Below, in pieces: positions 6,813-16,677 of a DNA stretch of 41,099 nt. Source of the stretch: Pseudomonadota bacterium (lineage in GTDB: Bacteria; Pseudomonadota; Alphaproteobacteria; Caulobacterales; Caulobacteraceae); assembly GCA_021808285.1 (NCBI GenBank), contig JAKBBV010000022.1, positions 1 to 41,099 on the forward strand. The letters run 5' to 3'. The notes beneath the pieces were generated by a model. That model was not told the DNA's origin. It did no database searches and saw nothing but the letters and a program-made list of their open reading frames with translations. Position 1 is the first letter of the stretch; each line of letters opens with the position of its first letter. The translations under genes were made by a program, and so were the position numbers.

Positions 6813-8396
6813 ATGCGTATCCCGAGCCAGAGCATCCGACTTGCGGCGGCGATCAGGGCTTCCTACCAACAGCTTATGCAGAGAGTGTTCCGCGCACTGG
6901 AGGACGCGCCGGCCCCGCCGTCTGGGCCGCGTCCTCTCGTCGCGTCTTATCTCCTTGGGGCGCTGGCCATCGTTCTTGGCGCCGCCGCGCGCATCGCATT
7001 GGACCCCTGGCTCGGCGATCGGGCGGCGTTCTGGTTTTTCATGCCAGCGCTTCTGGCGACGGCCGCGACAGGCGGCTGGGCGCCGACCCTGGCGGCGAGC
7101 CTCATCGCGTCGCTCCTTAGCGAGGCACTCCTCGCCCGCCATCCTCTGGTCGCCGCCGATCAGATCGACGCCGGTCTGTTCCTGACCCTGAGCCTGGTCA
7201 TTGGCCTTGCCGGCGCCCATCTCAGGCGCGTTCGATCCGACTCCGCGGAGATGAGGCGGCGCGTGGCTGATCGTCAGGCGCACCTCCAGTCGATTGTCGA
7301 TACGGCGCCGGACGCCATGCTGATCATCGATGTCGCCGGACTCGTCCAGTCATTCAGTCCGGCCGCCGAGCGGCTCTTCGGTTGGACCACGGAGGAAGTT
7401 CTGGGACGCAATGTCAGCCTGCTCATGCCGCAGGACCATGCGATCGCCCATGACAACTACCTGGCCCGCTATCTGCAGACAGGCGAGCGCCGGATCATCG
7501 GACGCCCGCGCGAGGTCATCGCCCAACACAAGAACGGGGAGCAGTTTCCAGTCCAGCTCTTTGTCGGTGAGAGCGAAGCCGCTGGCGCGCGATTCTTTAC
7601 CGGATTCATCCACGATCTAAGAGCCCGCATGGCCGCCGAAAATCGGGTTCAGGGCTTGCAGGCCGAACTCATCCATACCTCCCGGCTGTCGGCGCTCGGC
7701 GAGATGGCGGCGGCCCTCGCCCACGAACACAACCAACCGCTTTCGGCGATCTCCAACTAGCTCAAGGGCGGACGTCGGCTGCTCCTTGACGAAAACCCCG
7801 GCAGCCGCGCCCTGGAGGCGCTGGACAAGGCCGCCGATCAGTCCCTTCGCGCCGGCGAGATCATCCGTCGCTTGCGGGCTTTCGTCGCCACCGGGGAAAG
7901 CCAGCGTGAGGTCGAAAGCCTCAAGGCGTTGATCGAGGAGACCGCTGTGCTCGGACTGGTCGGCGCGCGAGAGGCGGGAGTCAGGGTTCAAACCCGTTGG
8001 GATGCGGAAGTGGACAGGGTCGTGGTGGATCGCATTCAGATCCAGCAGGTCATGCTCAACCTGTTGCGCAACGCGTTGGAAGCGATGGAGGACTCGACCC
8101 TCCGGGAACTCGAGATCGCAACTGAGCGTGGAGAAACGGGTATGGCCATGGTCACCGTCAGGGACACGGGCCCCGGCATCAGCCCGGTGATCGCAGAACG
8201 CTTGTTCCAACCCTTCACCACAACGAAGCAGAGCCGCGGGATGGGCGTCGGGCTTTCCATCTGCCGCTCGATCATCGAGGCTCACGATGGGCGCATCTGG
8301 GTCGAGCCGAACCTGCCAAAGGGGGCGGCCTTTCACTTCACCGTCCCAAGGGCCAGCCACGGCGAGAGCGGCGCCGTTCAGGGAGATCGCCTCTGA
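6813..8396 (+). pseudogene. fixL: Oxygen-sensor histidine kinase FixL, interrupted by an in-frame amber codon
   Basis: The 528-codon frame starts at ATG 6813 and would encode a heme-PAS histidine kinase. An N-terminal region with about four hydrophobic spans (43-136) is followed by a PAS domain (about 150-260). In the PAS domain, His213 (AHDNYLARY) matches the FixL proximal heme ligand, and Arg219 and Arg233 match the two heme-pocket arginines of Bradyrhizobium FixL. The H-box reads ALAHEHNQP (phospho-His304; the usual HELNQP has become HEHNQP). Codon 316 (7758-7760) is TAG where relatives have Tyr (ISNYxKG). The same frame then continues with an intact ATPase domain: NLLRNALEAM, DTGPGIS, TTTK and GMGVGLS. 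As read, the product would stop at 315 residues without a catalytic domain. A sequencing error or suppression cannot be excluded. The stop codon overlaps the fixJ start. Confidence 0.9.
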
Positions 8397-8995
8397 TGTC
8401 GACGAGGGTTCACGTCATCGACGATGACGACGCTGTGCGGGACTCCTTGGCCTTCCTCCTTGAGACGGCCGGATTCGCGGTGACGACCTATGGCTCTGGC
8501 GTCGAGTTCCTGGATCGGTTCGCTGAAGCCGAGCGAGGTTGCGTCGTCACCGACATTCGTATGCCGGGCCTGACCGGGCTTGAGCTTGCGCGCGAACTCC
8601 AGGCCAGAGGATCAGGTTTGCCGCTTATCATCATGACTGGGCACGGAGACGTACCCCTGGCGGTGGAGGCCATGAAGGCCGGCGCCCGTGATTTTATCGA
8701 GAAACCCTTTGACGATGAGACAATGATCCTCGCCGTTCGGGCGGCGCTGGCCACACTGGCCTCGACCTCAGTGACAGACCCCGAGCGCGAGCGTCTGGCG
8801 AGTCTGTCCACCCGTGAACGCCAGGTGCTTCGCGGGCTTGTGGACGGCAAGGCCAACAAGGTCATCGCTCGCGATCTGGGCATCAGCCCCCGAACCGTCG
8901 AGATTTACCGGGCCCATGTGATGACCAAAATGCAGGCGTCTAGCCTGCCGGAGCTGGTGCGAATCGCGTTGCGTGTCGGCGAGGATGGAATCTAG
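8396..8995 (+). CDS. fixJ: Two-component response regulator FixJ
   Basis: A 199-residue response regulator. The receiver domain (1-120) has the acidic cluster IDDDDA (8-13), phospho-acceptor Asp53 in VTDIRMPG, Thr in IIMTGHGD and Lys in EKPFDD. The C-terminal LuxR/NarL-type helix-turn-helix (about 135-195) contains LSTRERQVLRGLVDGKANK and ISPRTVEIYRAHVMTKM, the FixJ signature. FixJ phosphorylated by FixL activates fixK and, in relatives, other microaerobic genes. The ATG overlaps the fixL stop codon (TGATG), so translation is expected to be coupled. If FixL really terminates at 7760, fixJ would need its own ribosome access. Confidence 0.95.
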   Translation: MSTRVHVIDDDDAVRDSLAFLLETAGFAVTTYGSGVEFLDRFAEAERGCVVTDIRMPGLTGLELARELQARGSGLPLIIMTGHGDVPLAVEAMKAGARDFIEKPFDDETMILAVRAALATLASTSVTDPERERLASLSTRERQVLRGLVDGKANKVIARDLGISPRTVEIYRAHVMTKMQASSLPELVRIALRVGEDGI

Positions 8996-9005
8996 CCCCT
9001 GGGTC

Positions 9006-9019
9006 TTGCGCGAGATCAA
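9006..9019 (+). promoter_or_regulatory. FixK-type binding site upstream of the fixT-like gene
   Basis: TTGCGCGAGATCAA fits the degenerate FixK consensus TTG(A/C)-N6-(T/G)CAA. Its centre (9012.5) is 41.5 bp from position 9054, the start codon of the next gene. This is exactly the spacing expected for a class II FixK promoter with transcription starting at the ATG. It begins 11 nt after the fixJ stop codon. Confidence 0.55.
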
Positions 9020-9052
9020 GGCGAGCCGCCCTCACATCGCCAATGTCGAACT

Positions 9053-9454
9053 ATGCCGAGCCCTAGTTCAGGCCGCACCGCTGCAGAGCGACGCAAGCTT
9101 CTCGTCATCGTCGAGGATGACGAGGCGCTATCGGCGGCCCTGGCCTTCGCGTTAGAGGTCGAAGGATACGCCACCAGAGCCTATCCGGATGCCGAGAGCT
9201 TTCTCGCCGAGGCGACGACGGCTGATCCGGATGCCTTCATTCTGGACTACCGCCTCCCAGGTCTGAATGGCTTGGCGCTGCTGGACCGGATTCGACAGCG
9301 ATCGGTGACGGCTCCCGCGATCGTCATAACCACGCCGACCCCCGCAGTGATTGCGAAGGCCGCGGCGGCGAGTGCGACGATTGTCGAGAAGCCGCTCCAC
9401 GCCGGCGACCTGATGGACGTGGTGCGCCGGCTGGCCGGTCCGCCGGCTGATTGA
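9053..9454 (+). CDS. Single-domain response regulator, FixT-like by context
   Basis: A 133-residue receiver domain with no output domain. It keeps the acidic cluster VEDDEA (20-25), phospho-acceptor Asp65 in FILDYRLPG, a Thr in VITTPT and the conserved Lys in VEKPL, so it could be phosphorylated. In Caulobacter, a FixK-activated single receiver called FixT inhibits FixL autophosphorylation and gives negative feedback. The position after fixLJ and the FixK-type box upstream suggest the same job here. Orthology to FixT is inferred from context and not proven by sequence. No Shine-Dalgarno sequence is seen before the ATG and no alternative in-frame start exists nearby, so the mRNA may be leaderless. 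Confidence 0.78.
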   Translation: MPSPSSGRTAAERRKLLVIVEDDEALSAALAFALEVEGYATRAYPDAESFLAEATTADPDAFILDYRLPGLNGLALLDRIRQRSVTAPAIVITTPTPAVIAKAAAASATIVEKPLHAGDLMDVVRRLAGPPAD

Positions 9455-9502
9455 ACTCAGCCTCTTCGAACGGTCGTCGCAGCGATGTCCGCCGACGGCC
9501 GG

Positions 9503-9835
9503 TCAGCCGCGCTGGCGGGCCTTCCGGGCGGCGTAGCGGGCGTCGCGCTTGGCCTTCTGTTCCGCCTTGGTGAGAGCCTTGCGCTCCTTACGGAGCTCGC
9601 GCTTCAGGGCGAGCTCGGCTTCGATTGTCTCCTGCGCCTTGAGGCGCGCCTCCTCGCGGGCGGCCGCCCGTGCGGCGCGCACGGCCTCAAGCTCCCGAGC
9701 GCGGATTTCGGCGCGGGTCTCGAATGCTTCGGCCTGAACCGTCGGCTTGGGCTTCAATTTCGCGAGCAAGGCTCGCTTGGCTTCCGCCTGAGCGCTCAGA
9801 CGCTCGGAAAAGCCGGTCTTAAGCGGATCCTTCAT
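9503..9835 (-). CDS. Conserved charged helical protein, DUF6481-like
   Basis: A 110-residue protein made almost entirely of Ala, Arg, Lys and Glu, predicted as one long charged helix. The N-terminus MKDPLKTGFSERLSAQAEAK and the C-terminus RYAARKARQRG resemble a small family common in Caulobacterales (DUF6481 as I recall it). It has no cysteines, signal peptide or membrane span. The function is unknown; the basic C-terminal half could bind nucleic acid. It lies convergent to the fixT-like gene with a 48-bp gap and appears monocistronic. Confidence 0.75.
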   Translation of the reverse strand: MKDPLKTGFSERLSAQAEAKRALLAKLKPKPTVQAEAFETRAEIRARELEAVRAARAAAREEARLKAQETIEAELALKRELRKERKALTKAEQKAKRDARYAARKARQRG

Positions 9836-9969
9836 TCGGAACGATAGGGTCTCTCGAAAACGCCCAGGGAGAGGCGTCGCTGGGCTGCGGCGCGCCCGAG
9901 GTGCGGGGCGCGGTCCTCAAAGCGCAGAATGACGCCTGTGGCAAGCCGCCTCACCGGGATAGAGGTTGT

Positions 9970-10419
9970 TTATTCGCCGAACCCGAGGCCGGGAGTCAGG
10001 GGATGCAAACGGATTAGCCGGCTGTCGGCCACGGCAGCCGTCCGATGCAGGACTTGTTTGCGGTACTCGGGATCCGTCACCATGGCCAAAAAGGCGGCGG
10101 CATCGGGATAGGCGGCGATGAAGGCCAGATCCCAGTGCTCGCCGGACGGACCGGTGACCACGACCTCGGGCCGGCCCGACCAGATCTGGCGGCCGCCGAC
10201 GCGAGAGAAGATGTGCGCCGTCGTCGCCCCATAGGCGCGATAGGCTTCAAGGCCTGAGCGAGCCTTGCCGTGGTCGGGATGGTCGGCGGGATAGGCCGCC
10301 AGTCGCCGCAGCCGAATCAGGTTGAGCATGTGGATCGGCGTCTGGCGCGGCAGCGCCTTGAAGGCGTCGAACTGGTCTCGCTGCGGGTCTATGGCCCCGA
10401 TGTTGTCATCATCATCCAT
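9970..10419 (-). CDS. DUF1330-family small protein
   Basis: A 149-residue protein with the dimeric ferredoxin-like (alpha/beta barrel) pattern of DUF1330. PIHMLNLIRLR is near residue 28, GLEAYRAYGATTAHIFSRVGG near 57, and WDLAFIAAYPDAAAFLAMV near 96-114, followed by the usual DPEYRKQ. Members of this family are small cytoplasmic proteins of unknown activity related to antibiotic-monooxygenase-like folds. GGAGGGA lies just upstream of the ATG and supports the start. It is divergent from the ATP synthase operon with a 218-bp gap. Confidence 0.85.
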   Translation of the reverse strand: MDDDDNIGAIDPQRDQFDAFKALPRQTPIHMLNLIRLRRLAAYPADHPDHGKARSGLEAYRAYGATTAHIFSRVGGRQIWSGRPEVVVTGPSGEHWDLAFIAAYPDAAAFLAMVTDPEYRKQVLHRTAAVADSRLIRLHPLTPGLGFGE

Positions 10420-10637
10420 GCTCGTCCCTCCGACATTATCGTTTCCCTACCGCAATCTGAGCCGGCGCGCTTGGTTGCGACGTCCGGGAGGCCATGATAT
10501 CAGGCGCGCGGCCTGGCGACGGGGGGACCTTCGCGGCGCGCCGATCCCTTCCGATTGGTAAGCGTTTTCAAGGCCTTGTTGTCGGTCCTGGCTTTTACGC
10601 CGGGAACGATGCCGTAAATATATCGAACGGATTGGAC

Positions 10638-11192
10638 GTGGCTGACGATTCCAAGGCGACGGATGTGGGCGCGCGCTATGCTCAGGCGCTGTTCGACCTC
10701 GCCGTCGATTCCCAGGCTCTTGAAGCCATCGAGGCCGATCTGGCGGCGCTCAAGGCCCTCATGGTCGAGAGCCGTGACTTGCGCACCCTGCTGGCATCGC
10801 CTCGCTTTTCTTCCGAGGATAAGGCCAAGGGGCTGGAGGCCATCGCGCGTCGGGCCCACATGCACGCCACGACCATCAAATTCCTCGGCCTTCTGGCGCA
10901 GAATCGTCGCACCGGCGCGCTCGGCGCCATCCTCGCCGCCTTTGACGCGCTGGCGGCGGCCCATCGCGGCTTCGTCGCCGCCGAGGTCGTCACCGCCGTC
11001 CCCCTTACACCCGCCCAGAGTCGGGGCCTGACCGCGGCTCTGCGCCAGGCCCTGGGTCAGGACCCACAGATCTCCGCCCGCGTCGATCCGGCCATTCTCG
11101 GCGGTCTGCGCGTCAAGGTTGGTTCGCGCCTCTATGATGCTTCGCTCAAATCGAAGCTCGATTCCCTGAAATTCGCCCTGAAGAGAGCTTGA
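10638..11192 (+). CDS. atpH: ATP synthase F1 subunit delta
   Basis: A 184-residue subunit that links the F1 catalytic head to the peripheral stalk. [13 protein letters not shown] at the N-terminus and the C-terminal [24 protein letters not shown] pattern are typical. GTG at 10638 is taken as the start because it gives the normal family length and begins just before the conserved part. An in-frame TTG at 10632 is an alternative, and the frame is open further upstream (to 10494) without conserved sequence. It is the first gene of atpHAGDC. The F0 genes are elsewhere, as is usual in alphaproteobacteria. Confidence 0.93.
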   Translation: MADDSKATDVGARYAQALFDLAVDSQALEAIEADLAALKALMVESRDLRTLLASPRFSSEDKAKGLEAIARRAHMHATTIKFLGLLAQNRRTGALGAILAAFDALAAAHRGFVAAEVVTAVPLTPAQSRGLTAALRQALGQDPQISARVDPAILGGLRVKVGSRLYDASLKSKLDSLKFALKRA

Positions 11193-11205
11193 AGACATTA
11201 CCGCC

Positions 11206-12741
11206 ATGGATATTCGCGCCGCTGAAATCACCGACATCCTGAAGTCGCAGATCGCCAACTTTGGCGTCGAGGCGGACGTCTCGGACGTGGGCCAAGTGCT
11301 GAGCGTGGGCGACGGCATCGCCCGCGTCTACGGCCTCGACCAGGTTCAGGCCGGAGAAATGGTCGAGTTTCCCGCCGCCGGGGTCAAGGGAATGGCCCTA
11401 AACCTCGAGCGCGACAATGTGGGCGTGGTCATCTTCGGCTCCGACGCTGATATCGCCGAGGGCCACGAAGTGCGCCGTCTGGGCGAGATCGTCGACGTGC
11501 CGGTGGGCAAGGGCCTGCTCGGCCGCGTTGTCAATCCGCTGGGCGAACCGATCGACGGCAAGGGCCCGATCCTCGATGTGGCCGAGCGCCGCCGCGTGGA
11601 CGTCAAGGCCCCTGGAATCATCCCGCGCAAGAGTGTGCACGAGCCCGTGCAGACTGGCCTCAAGATCGTCGACTCGCTGGTGCCGATCGGCCGCGGCCAA
11701 CGGGAGTTGATCATCGGCGATCGTCAGACCGGTAAGACCGCCGTCGCCATCGACGCGATCCTCAATCAGAAGCAGGTCAATGCGGCGGGCGACGAGTCCC
11801 GCAAACTTTACTGCATCTACGTGGCCATCGGTCAGAAGCGCTCCACCGTCGCCCAGATCGTCAAGAATCTCGAAGAACGCGGCGCCCTCGACTACACAAT
11901 CGTGGTCAGCGCCACAGCTTCGGAGCCGGCGCCGCTGCAGTTCCTCGCCCCGTTCGCCGGATGCGCCATGGGTGAGTGGTTCCGAGACAACGGCATGCAT
12001 GCGCTCATCATCTATGACGACCTTTCGAAGCAGGCCGTCGCCTATCGCCAGATGAGTCTCCTGCTGCGCCGCCCGCCGGGACGTGAGGCCTATCCGGGCG
12101 ATGTTTTCTATCTGCACTCGCGCCTTCTGGAGCGTGCGGCCAAACTGAACGATGATTTTGGGGCAGGGTCGCTCACCGCTCTGCCGATCATCGAGACCCA
12201 GGCCAATGACGTCTCGGCCTACATCCCCACCAATGTGATCTCGATCACCGACGGCCAGATCTTCCTCGAAACCGACCTCTTCTATCAGGGCATCCGTCCG
12301 GCCATGAACGTGGGCGTCTCGGTGTCGCGGGTCGGTTCCTCGGCTCAGATCAAGGCGATGAAGACGGCCGTCGGCCCTCTCAAAGGCGAGCTTGCCCAGT
12401 ATCGGGAGATGGCCGCCTTCGCCAAGTTCGGCTCGGACCTCGACATCTCCACCCAGCGCCTTCTGGCCCGGGGCGAGCGGCTCACAGAGCTTCTCAAACA
12501 ACCGCAATATGCGCCGTTGCAGGCCGAGGAGCAGGTCTGTGTTCTCTATGCCGGCACGCGAGGCTATCTGGACCGTATTCCCACCTCCAAGGTGCAAGCC
12601 TTCCAGGATGAGCTTCTGAGCCGCCTGCGGGCGGGGGTAGGCGGAATCCTGGAGACTGTGCGGACAAGCCAGGCGCTCTCCGCGGAGACCGAATCCCAGC
12701 TCAAAGAACTCCTGGAGGCCGTAGCCTCCAGCTTCGCCTGA
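11206..12741 (+). CDS. atpA: ATP synthase F1 subunit alpha
   Basis: A 511-residue non-catalytic nucleotide-binding subunit of the F1 hexamer. The N-terminal domain carries [14 protein letters not shown]. The P-loop is GDRQTGKTA (about 170-178), and the arginine finger lies in [11 protein letters not shown] near residue 375. The full length is normal. It starts 13 nt after atpH and is followed 29 nt later by atpG. Confidence 0.98.
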   Translation: MDIRAAEITDILKSQIANFGVEADVSDVGQVLSVGDGIARVYGLDQVQAGEMVEFPAAGVKGMALNLERDNVGVVIFGSDADIAEGHEVRRLGEIVDVPVGKGLLGRVVNPLGEPIDGKGPILDVAERRRVDVKAPGIIPRKSVHEPVQTGLKIVDSLVPIGRGQRELIIGDRQTGKTAVAIDAILNQKQVNAAGDESRKLYCIYVAIGQKRSTVAQIVKNLEERGALDYTIVVSATASEPAPLQFLAPFAGCAMGEWFRDNGMHALIIYDDLSKQAVAYRQMSLLLRRPPGREAYPGDVFYLHSRLLERAAKLNDDFGAGSLTALPIIETQANDVSAYIPTNVISITDGQIFLETDLFYQGIRPAMNVGVSVSRVGSSAQIKAMKTAVGPLKGELAQYREMAAFAKFGSDLDISTQRLLARGERLTELLKQPQYAPLQAEEQVCVLYAGTRGYLDRIPTSKVQAFQDELLSRLRAGVGGILETVRTSQALSAETESQLKELLEAVASSFA

Positions 12742-12770
12742 TCCCGACGACGCGAGCGCCCTAGCCGCCC

Positions 12771-13643
12771 ATGGCCAGCCTCAAGGAACTCAGAAGCCGC
12801 ATCTCGAGCGTCGCCGCGACGCAGAAGATCACGCGCGCCCTGCAGATGGTCGCGGTGTCCAAGTTCCGCCGCGCCCGTGAGGCGGCGGAGAATGCCCGCC
12901 CCTACGCCGTGCGCATGGCCTCGGTGATCGCCAATCTGGCCGCCGGCGTCAGCGGAGCCGGCGCCCCCGCCATGCTGGTCGGGACCGGCTCGGTGCGACG
13001 CGAGCTGGTCGTTGTGGCCACCGCCGACCGCGGTCTCGCCGGCGGCTTCAACGGCGCCATCGTCCGCGCGGCGCGGGACCATATCGCCACCCGCCAAGCC
13101 GAAGGCCGCGAGGTGAGCGTGATTACCGTTGGACGCAAGGCGCGCGATCAGCTCCGCCGCCAGCTCGGAGACAGCATCATCGCCTCCATCGAGGCGGGCA
13201 ATGCGCCGTCCTTCGACAAGGCGCAGGAGGCGGCGGCGCTGGTCATGGAGCAGTTCAATTCGGGACGCGCCGACGTGGTCAGCCTGATCTTCAGCCAGTT
13301 CGTCTCCACCGTGAGCCAGAAGCCAACGATCAAACAGCTCATCCCGGCGGAGGTGAGGACCGGCGGCGACAAGATTGATCTGAAGGGCGCCGCTTATGAA
13401 TACGAACCCGAGGAGACCGCCATCCTCGAGGCCCTCCTGCCGCGCAATCTGACGACCCAGATCCTGGCCGCCCTTATGGAAAATCAGGCCGGCTTCTTCG
13501 CCTCCCAGATGGCTGCCATGGACAACGCGACCCGCAATGCGGGCGAGATGATCGCCCGCCTCACCCTGATCAAGAACCGGACCCGTCAGGCGCAAATCAC
13601 CAAGGAGTTGATCGAGATCATCTCCGGCGCCGAAGCGCTCTGA
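12771..13643 (+). CDS. atpG: ATP synthase F1 subunit gamma
   Basis: A 290-residue central rotor subunit. The N-terminal helix [20 protein letters not shown] and the C-terminal [20 protein letters not shown] form the coiled coil inside the F1 head. The internal [12 protein letters not shown] motif is characteristic. The length is normal. It lies between atpA and atpD in the F1 operon. Confidence 0.98.
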   Translation: MASLKELRSRISSVAATQKITRALQMVAVSKFRRAREAAENARPYAVRMASVIANLAAGVSGAGAPAMLVGTGSVRRELVVVATADRGLAGGFNGAIVRAARDHIATRQAEGREVSVITVGRKARDQLRRQLGDSIIASIEAGNAPSFDKAQEAAALVMEQFNSGRADVVSLIFSQFVSTVSQKPTIKQLIPAEVRTGGDKIDLKGAAYEYEPEETAILEALLPRNLTTQILAALMENQAGFFASQMAAMDNATRNAGEMIARLTLIKNRTRQAQITKELIEIISGAEAL

Positions 13644-13657
13644 CCGACACGAGATAA

Positions 13658-15295
<1,638 letters not shown>

Positions 15296-15296
15296 G

Positions 15297-15572
15297 GTGG
15301 CCGAAAAGCTTCACTTCTCTTTGGTCTCGCCGGAGCGCGAATTGTTCGTGGGCGAGGTCCATCAGGTCGACGCGGCGGGGTCCGAAGGCGATTTCGGCGT
15401 CCTCGCCGGGCACGCGCCGTTCATGACGACGCTCAAAGAAGGCTGGGTGAAGGTGCATCTCGATGGCGGCGCAACCCGCATTTTCGATGTGCGGGGGGGC
15501 TTCGCTGACGTCACGCCCTCCGGTCTGACGATTCTGGCCGAAAGCGCTCAGGAAGTGACCGTTGAGAATTGA
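15297..15572 (+). CDS. atpC: ATP synthase F1 subunit epsilon, short form
   Basis: A 91-residue protein: MAEKLHFSLVSPERELFVGE, then GSEGDFGVLAGHAPFMTTL and a C-terminal LTILAESAQEVTVEN. This covers the N-terminal beta-sandwich only. The C-terminal two-helix domain present in the 130-140 residue forms, which can inhibit ATP hydrolysis, is missing. GTG at 15297 lies one base after the atpD stop codon (TGAGGTG), fixing the start and indicating coupled translation. It is the last gene of atpHAGDC. No clear terminator follows. Confidence 0.94.
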   Translation: MAEKLHFSLVSPERELFVGEVHQVDAAGSEGDFGVLAGHAPFMTTLKEGWVKVHLDGGATRIFDVRGGFADVTPSGLTILAESAQEVTVEN

Positions 15573-15687
15573 CCCTGGTCCAAGCGCGGGGGACTGGGTG
15601 TGAGGGACTGGGATTGACGACGTCGCTGGGACTCGTGTCGCCAGTGGCGCAAGACGCCGTAGTTGAGTGAAGAGAGGGATGAATCAG

Positions 15688-16389
15688 ATGCGTCTCGCGA
15701 TCGCCGCGGCCCTTAGCGCCGTCAGCCTCGGGCCCTTCACCTTGGCGCAGACGTCGCCGACTCCAGCTCCCGCCTCGACGACGGCGCCTCCTGTGGCTCC
15801 GGCCGCCCCGACGTCGACATCCGCGCCGTCGGTAGCGGGCTCGGCGCCCGCCTCAGCAGCTCCGGCCGCTGCGACGGCGGCTGCCGCTCCGGAAGCCCCT
15901 CCCGCACCGCCCGGTCCCCCGACGGATCCTGCCGCCATCGCCCTTCTCGATACGCTCGAGAAGGTCTGCATCCCTGCGGTGGGTGGCGGCAATGCCGGCG
16001 CTCTCGCCAAGACCATGGGCTTCCGCAAATCGGGCGAAAACTGGGTCTATAGGCGTCCGGGATACCAACTCACGCTTCTCCCCGCCGGCTCCAATCCGCA
16101 TACCTGTCAAGTGGACGTGCTTCACCCCATCGACCAGGCCGAGCCGGCTAAGCCCCTGGTTGTGGCCCTGCACAACTGGGCGATCTACGGTCACCAATGG
16201 GCCCTGGACCGGAACGACAAGCACACCGAGGATGGTCAGGAATTCATCACCCGATCCTGGGTGCACGACGCCGACGGCAAGCATCAGGCTCTGGTTCTGA
16301 CCACCATACGCAACGCCCCGGATACGCCCGCCGGACGCAACGCGGATACCTCGGAGATGTTCTACAATCTCACCGCGACCGGGGGCTGA
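15688..16389 (+). CDS. Secreted protein with Pro/Ala-rich linker, function unknown
   Basis: About 233 residues. It has a signal peptide (MRLAIAAALSAVSLGPFTLAQ), then about 60 residues of Ala, Pro, Thr and Ser that look like a flexible linker, then a compact domain of about 145 residues. The domain has two cysteines (EKVCIPAVGGG and NPHTCQVDV) that could form a disulfide, and the motifs NWVYRRPGYQLTLLPAG, HNWAIYGHQWALDRND and TSEMFYNLTATGG. I recognise no enzymatic motif. Upstream in-frame starts exist at 15667 (GTG) and 15679 (ATG). 15688 was chosen because AGAGGG is 9 nt upstream and the signal peptide begins there. It follows atpC by about 115 nt and is not clearly part of that operon. Confidence 0.75.
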   Translation: MRLAIAAALSAVSLGPFTLAQTSPTPAPASTTAPPVAPAAPTSTSAPSVAGSAPASAAPAAATAAAAPEAPPAPPGPPTDPAAIALLDTLEKVCIPAVGGGNAGALAKTMGFRKSGENWVYRRPGYQLTLLPAGSNPHTCQVDVLHPIDQAEPAKPLVVALHNWAIYGHQWALDRNDKHTEDGQEFITRSWVHDADGKHQALVLTTIRNAPDTPAGRNADTSEMFYNLTATGG

Positions 16390-16396
16390 AGCCCCC
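16381..16396 (+). other. GC hairpin spanning a stop codon
   Basis: GGGGGC-TGAA-GCCCCC forms a 6-bp perfect stem with a tetraloop that contains the TGA stop of the secreted protein. No U-tract follows. It may stabilise the 3' end of that mRNA or reduce read-through into the small membrane protein gene that starts 17 nt later. Confidence 0.4.
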
Positions 16397-16412
16397 ACTT
16401 TCAAGCGCACGG

Positions 16413-16661
16413 ATGAGCCTCCTGGACACGGTCGGTCTCTTCGGGGTCTGTCTGACCTTGCTCGCCTACGCCTTGGCCCAGCTACGACGCCTGGATCCGA
16501 TCAAGTTGCCGTCTCTGGCGATGAACTTCGCGGGCTCCTCGCTGATTGTTCTTTCGCTGATACACAACTTCAATCTCGCCGCCTTCATCATGGAGGCCGC
16601 CTGGGCGGCGACGGCGCTCTTCGGCATCGTGCGGCGACTGCTCGAGCTTCGGCGAACGTGA
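16413..16661 (+). CDS. Small membrane protein, CBU_0592-like
   Basis: An 82-residue protein with three hydrophobic stretches: LLDTVGLFGVCLTLLAYALA, AMNFAGSSLIVLSLIHNF, and LAAFIMEAAWAATALFGIV. The arrangement, including the NFxGSxLIxxSL segment and the M/WEAxW segment, resembles a small uncharacterised membrane family (CBU_0592-like). The start is ATG 16413; the frame is open upstream but lacks conserved sequence. It lies 23 nt after the secreted protein and could be co-transcribed. The function is unknown. Confidence 0.75.
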   Translation: MSLLDTVGLFGVCLTLLAYALAQLRRLDPIKLPSLAMNFAGSSLIVLSLIHNFNLAAFIMEAAWAATALFGIVRRLLELRRT

Positions 16662-16677
16662 AGGGCTGAGTTCCGCC

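Noticed and set aside
7758-7760. Amber codon in fixL as programmed recoding (for example pyrrolysine).
   Set aside because: No recoding signal or supporting genes were seen, and relatives have Tyr here. A point mutation or sequence error is simpler.
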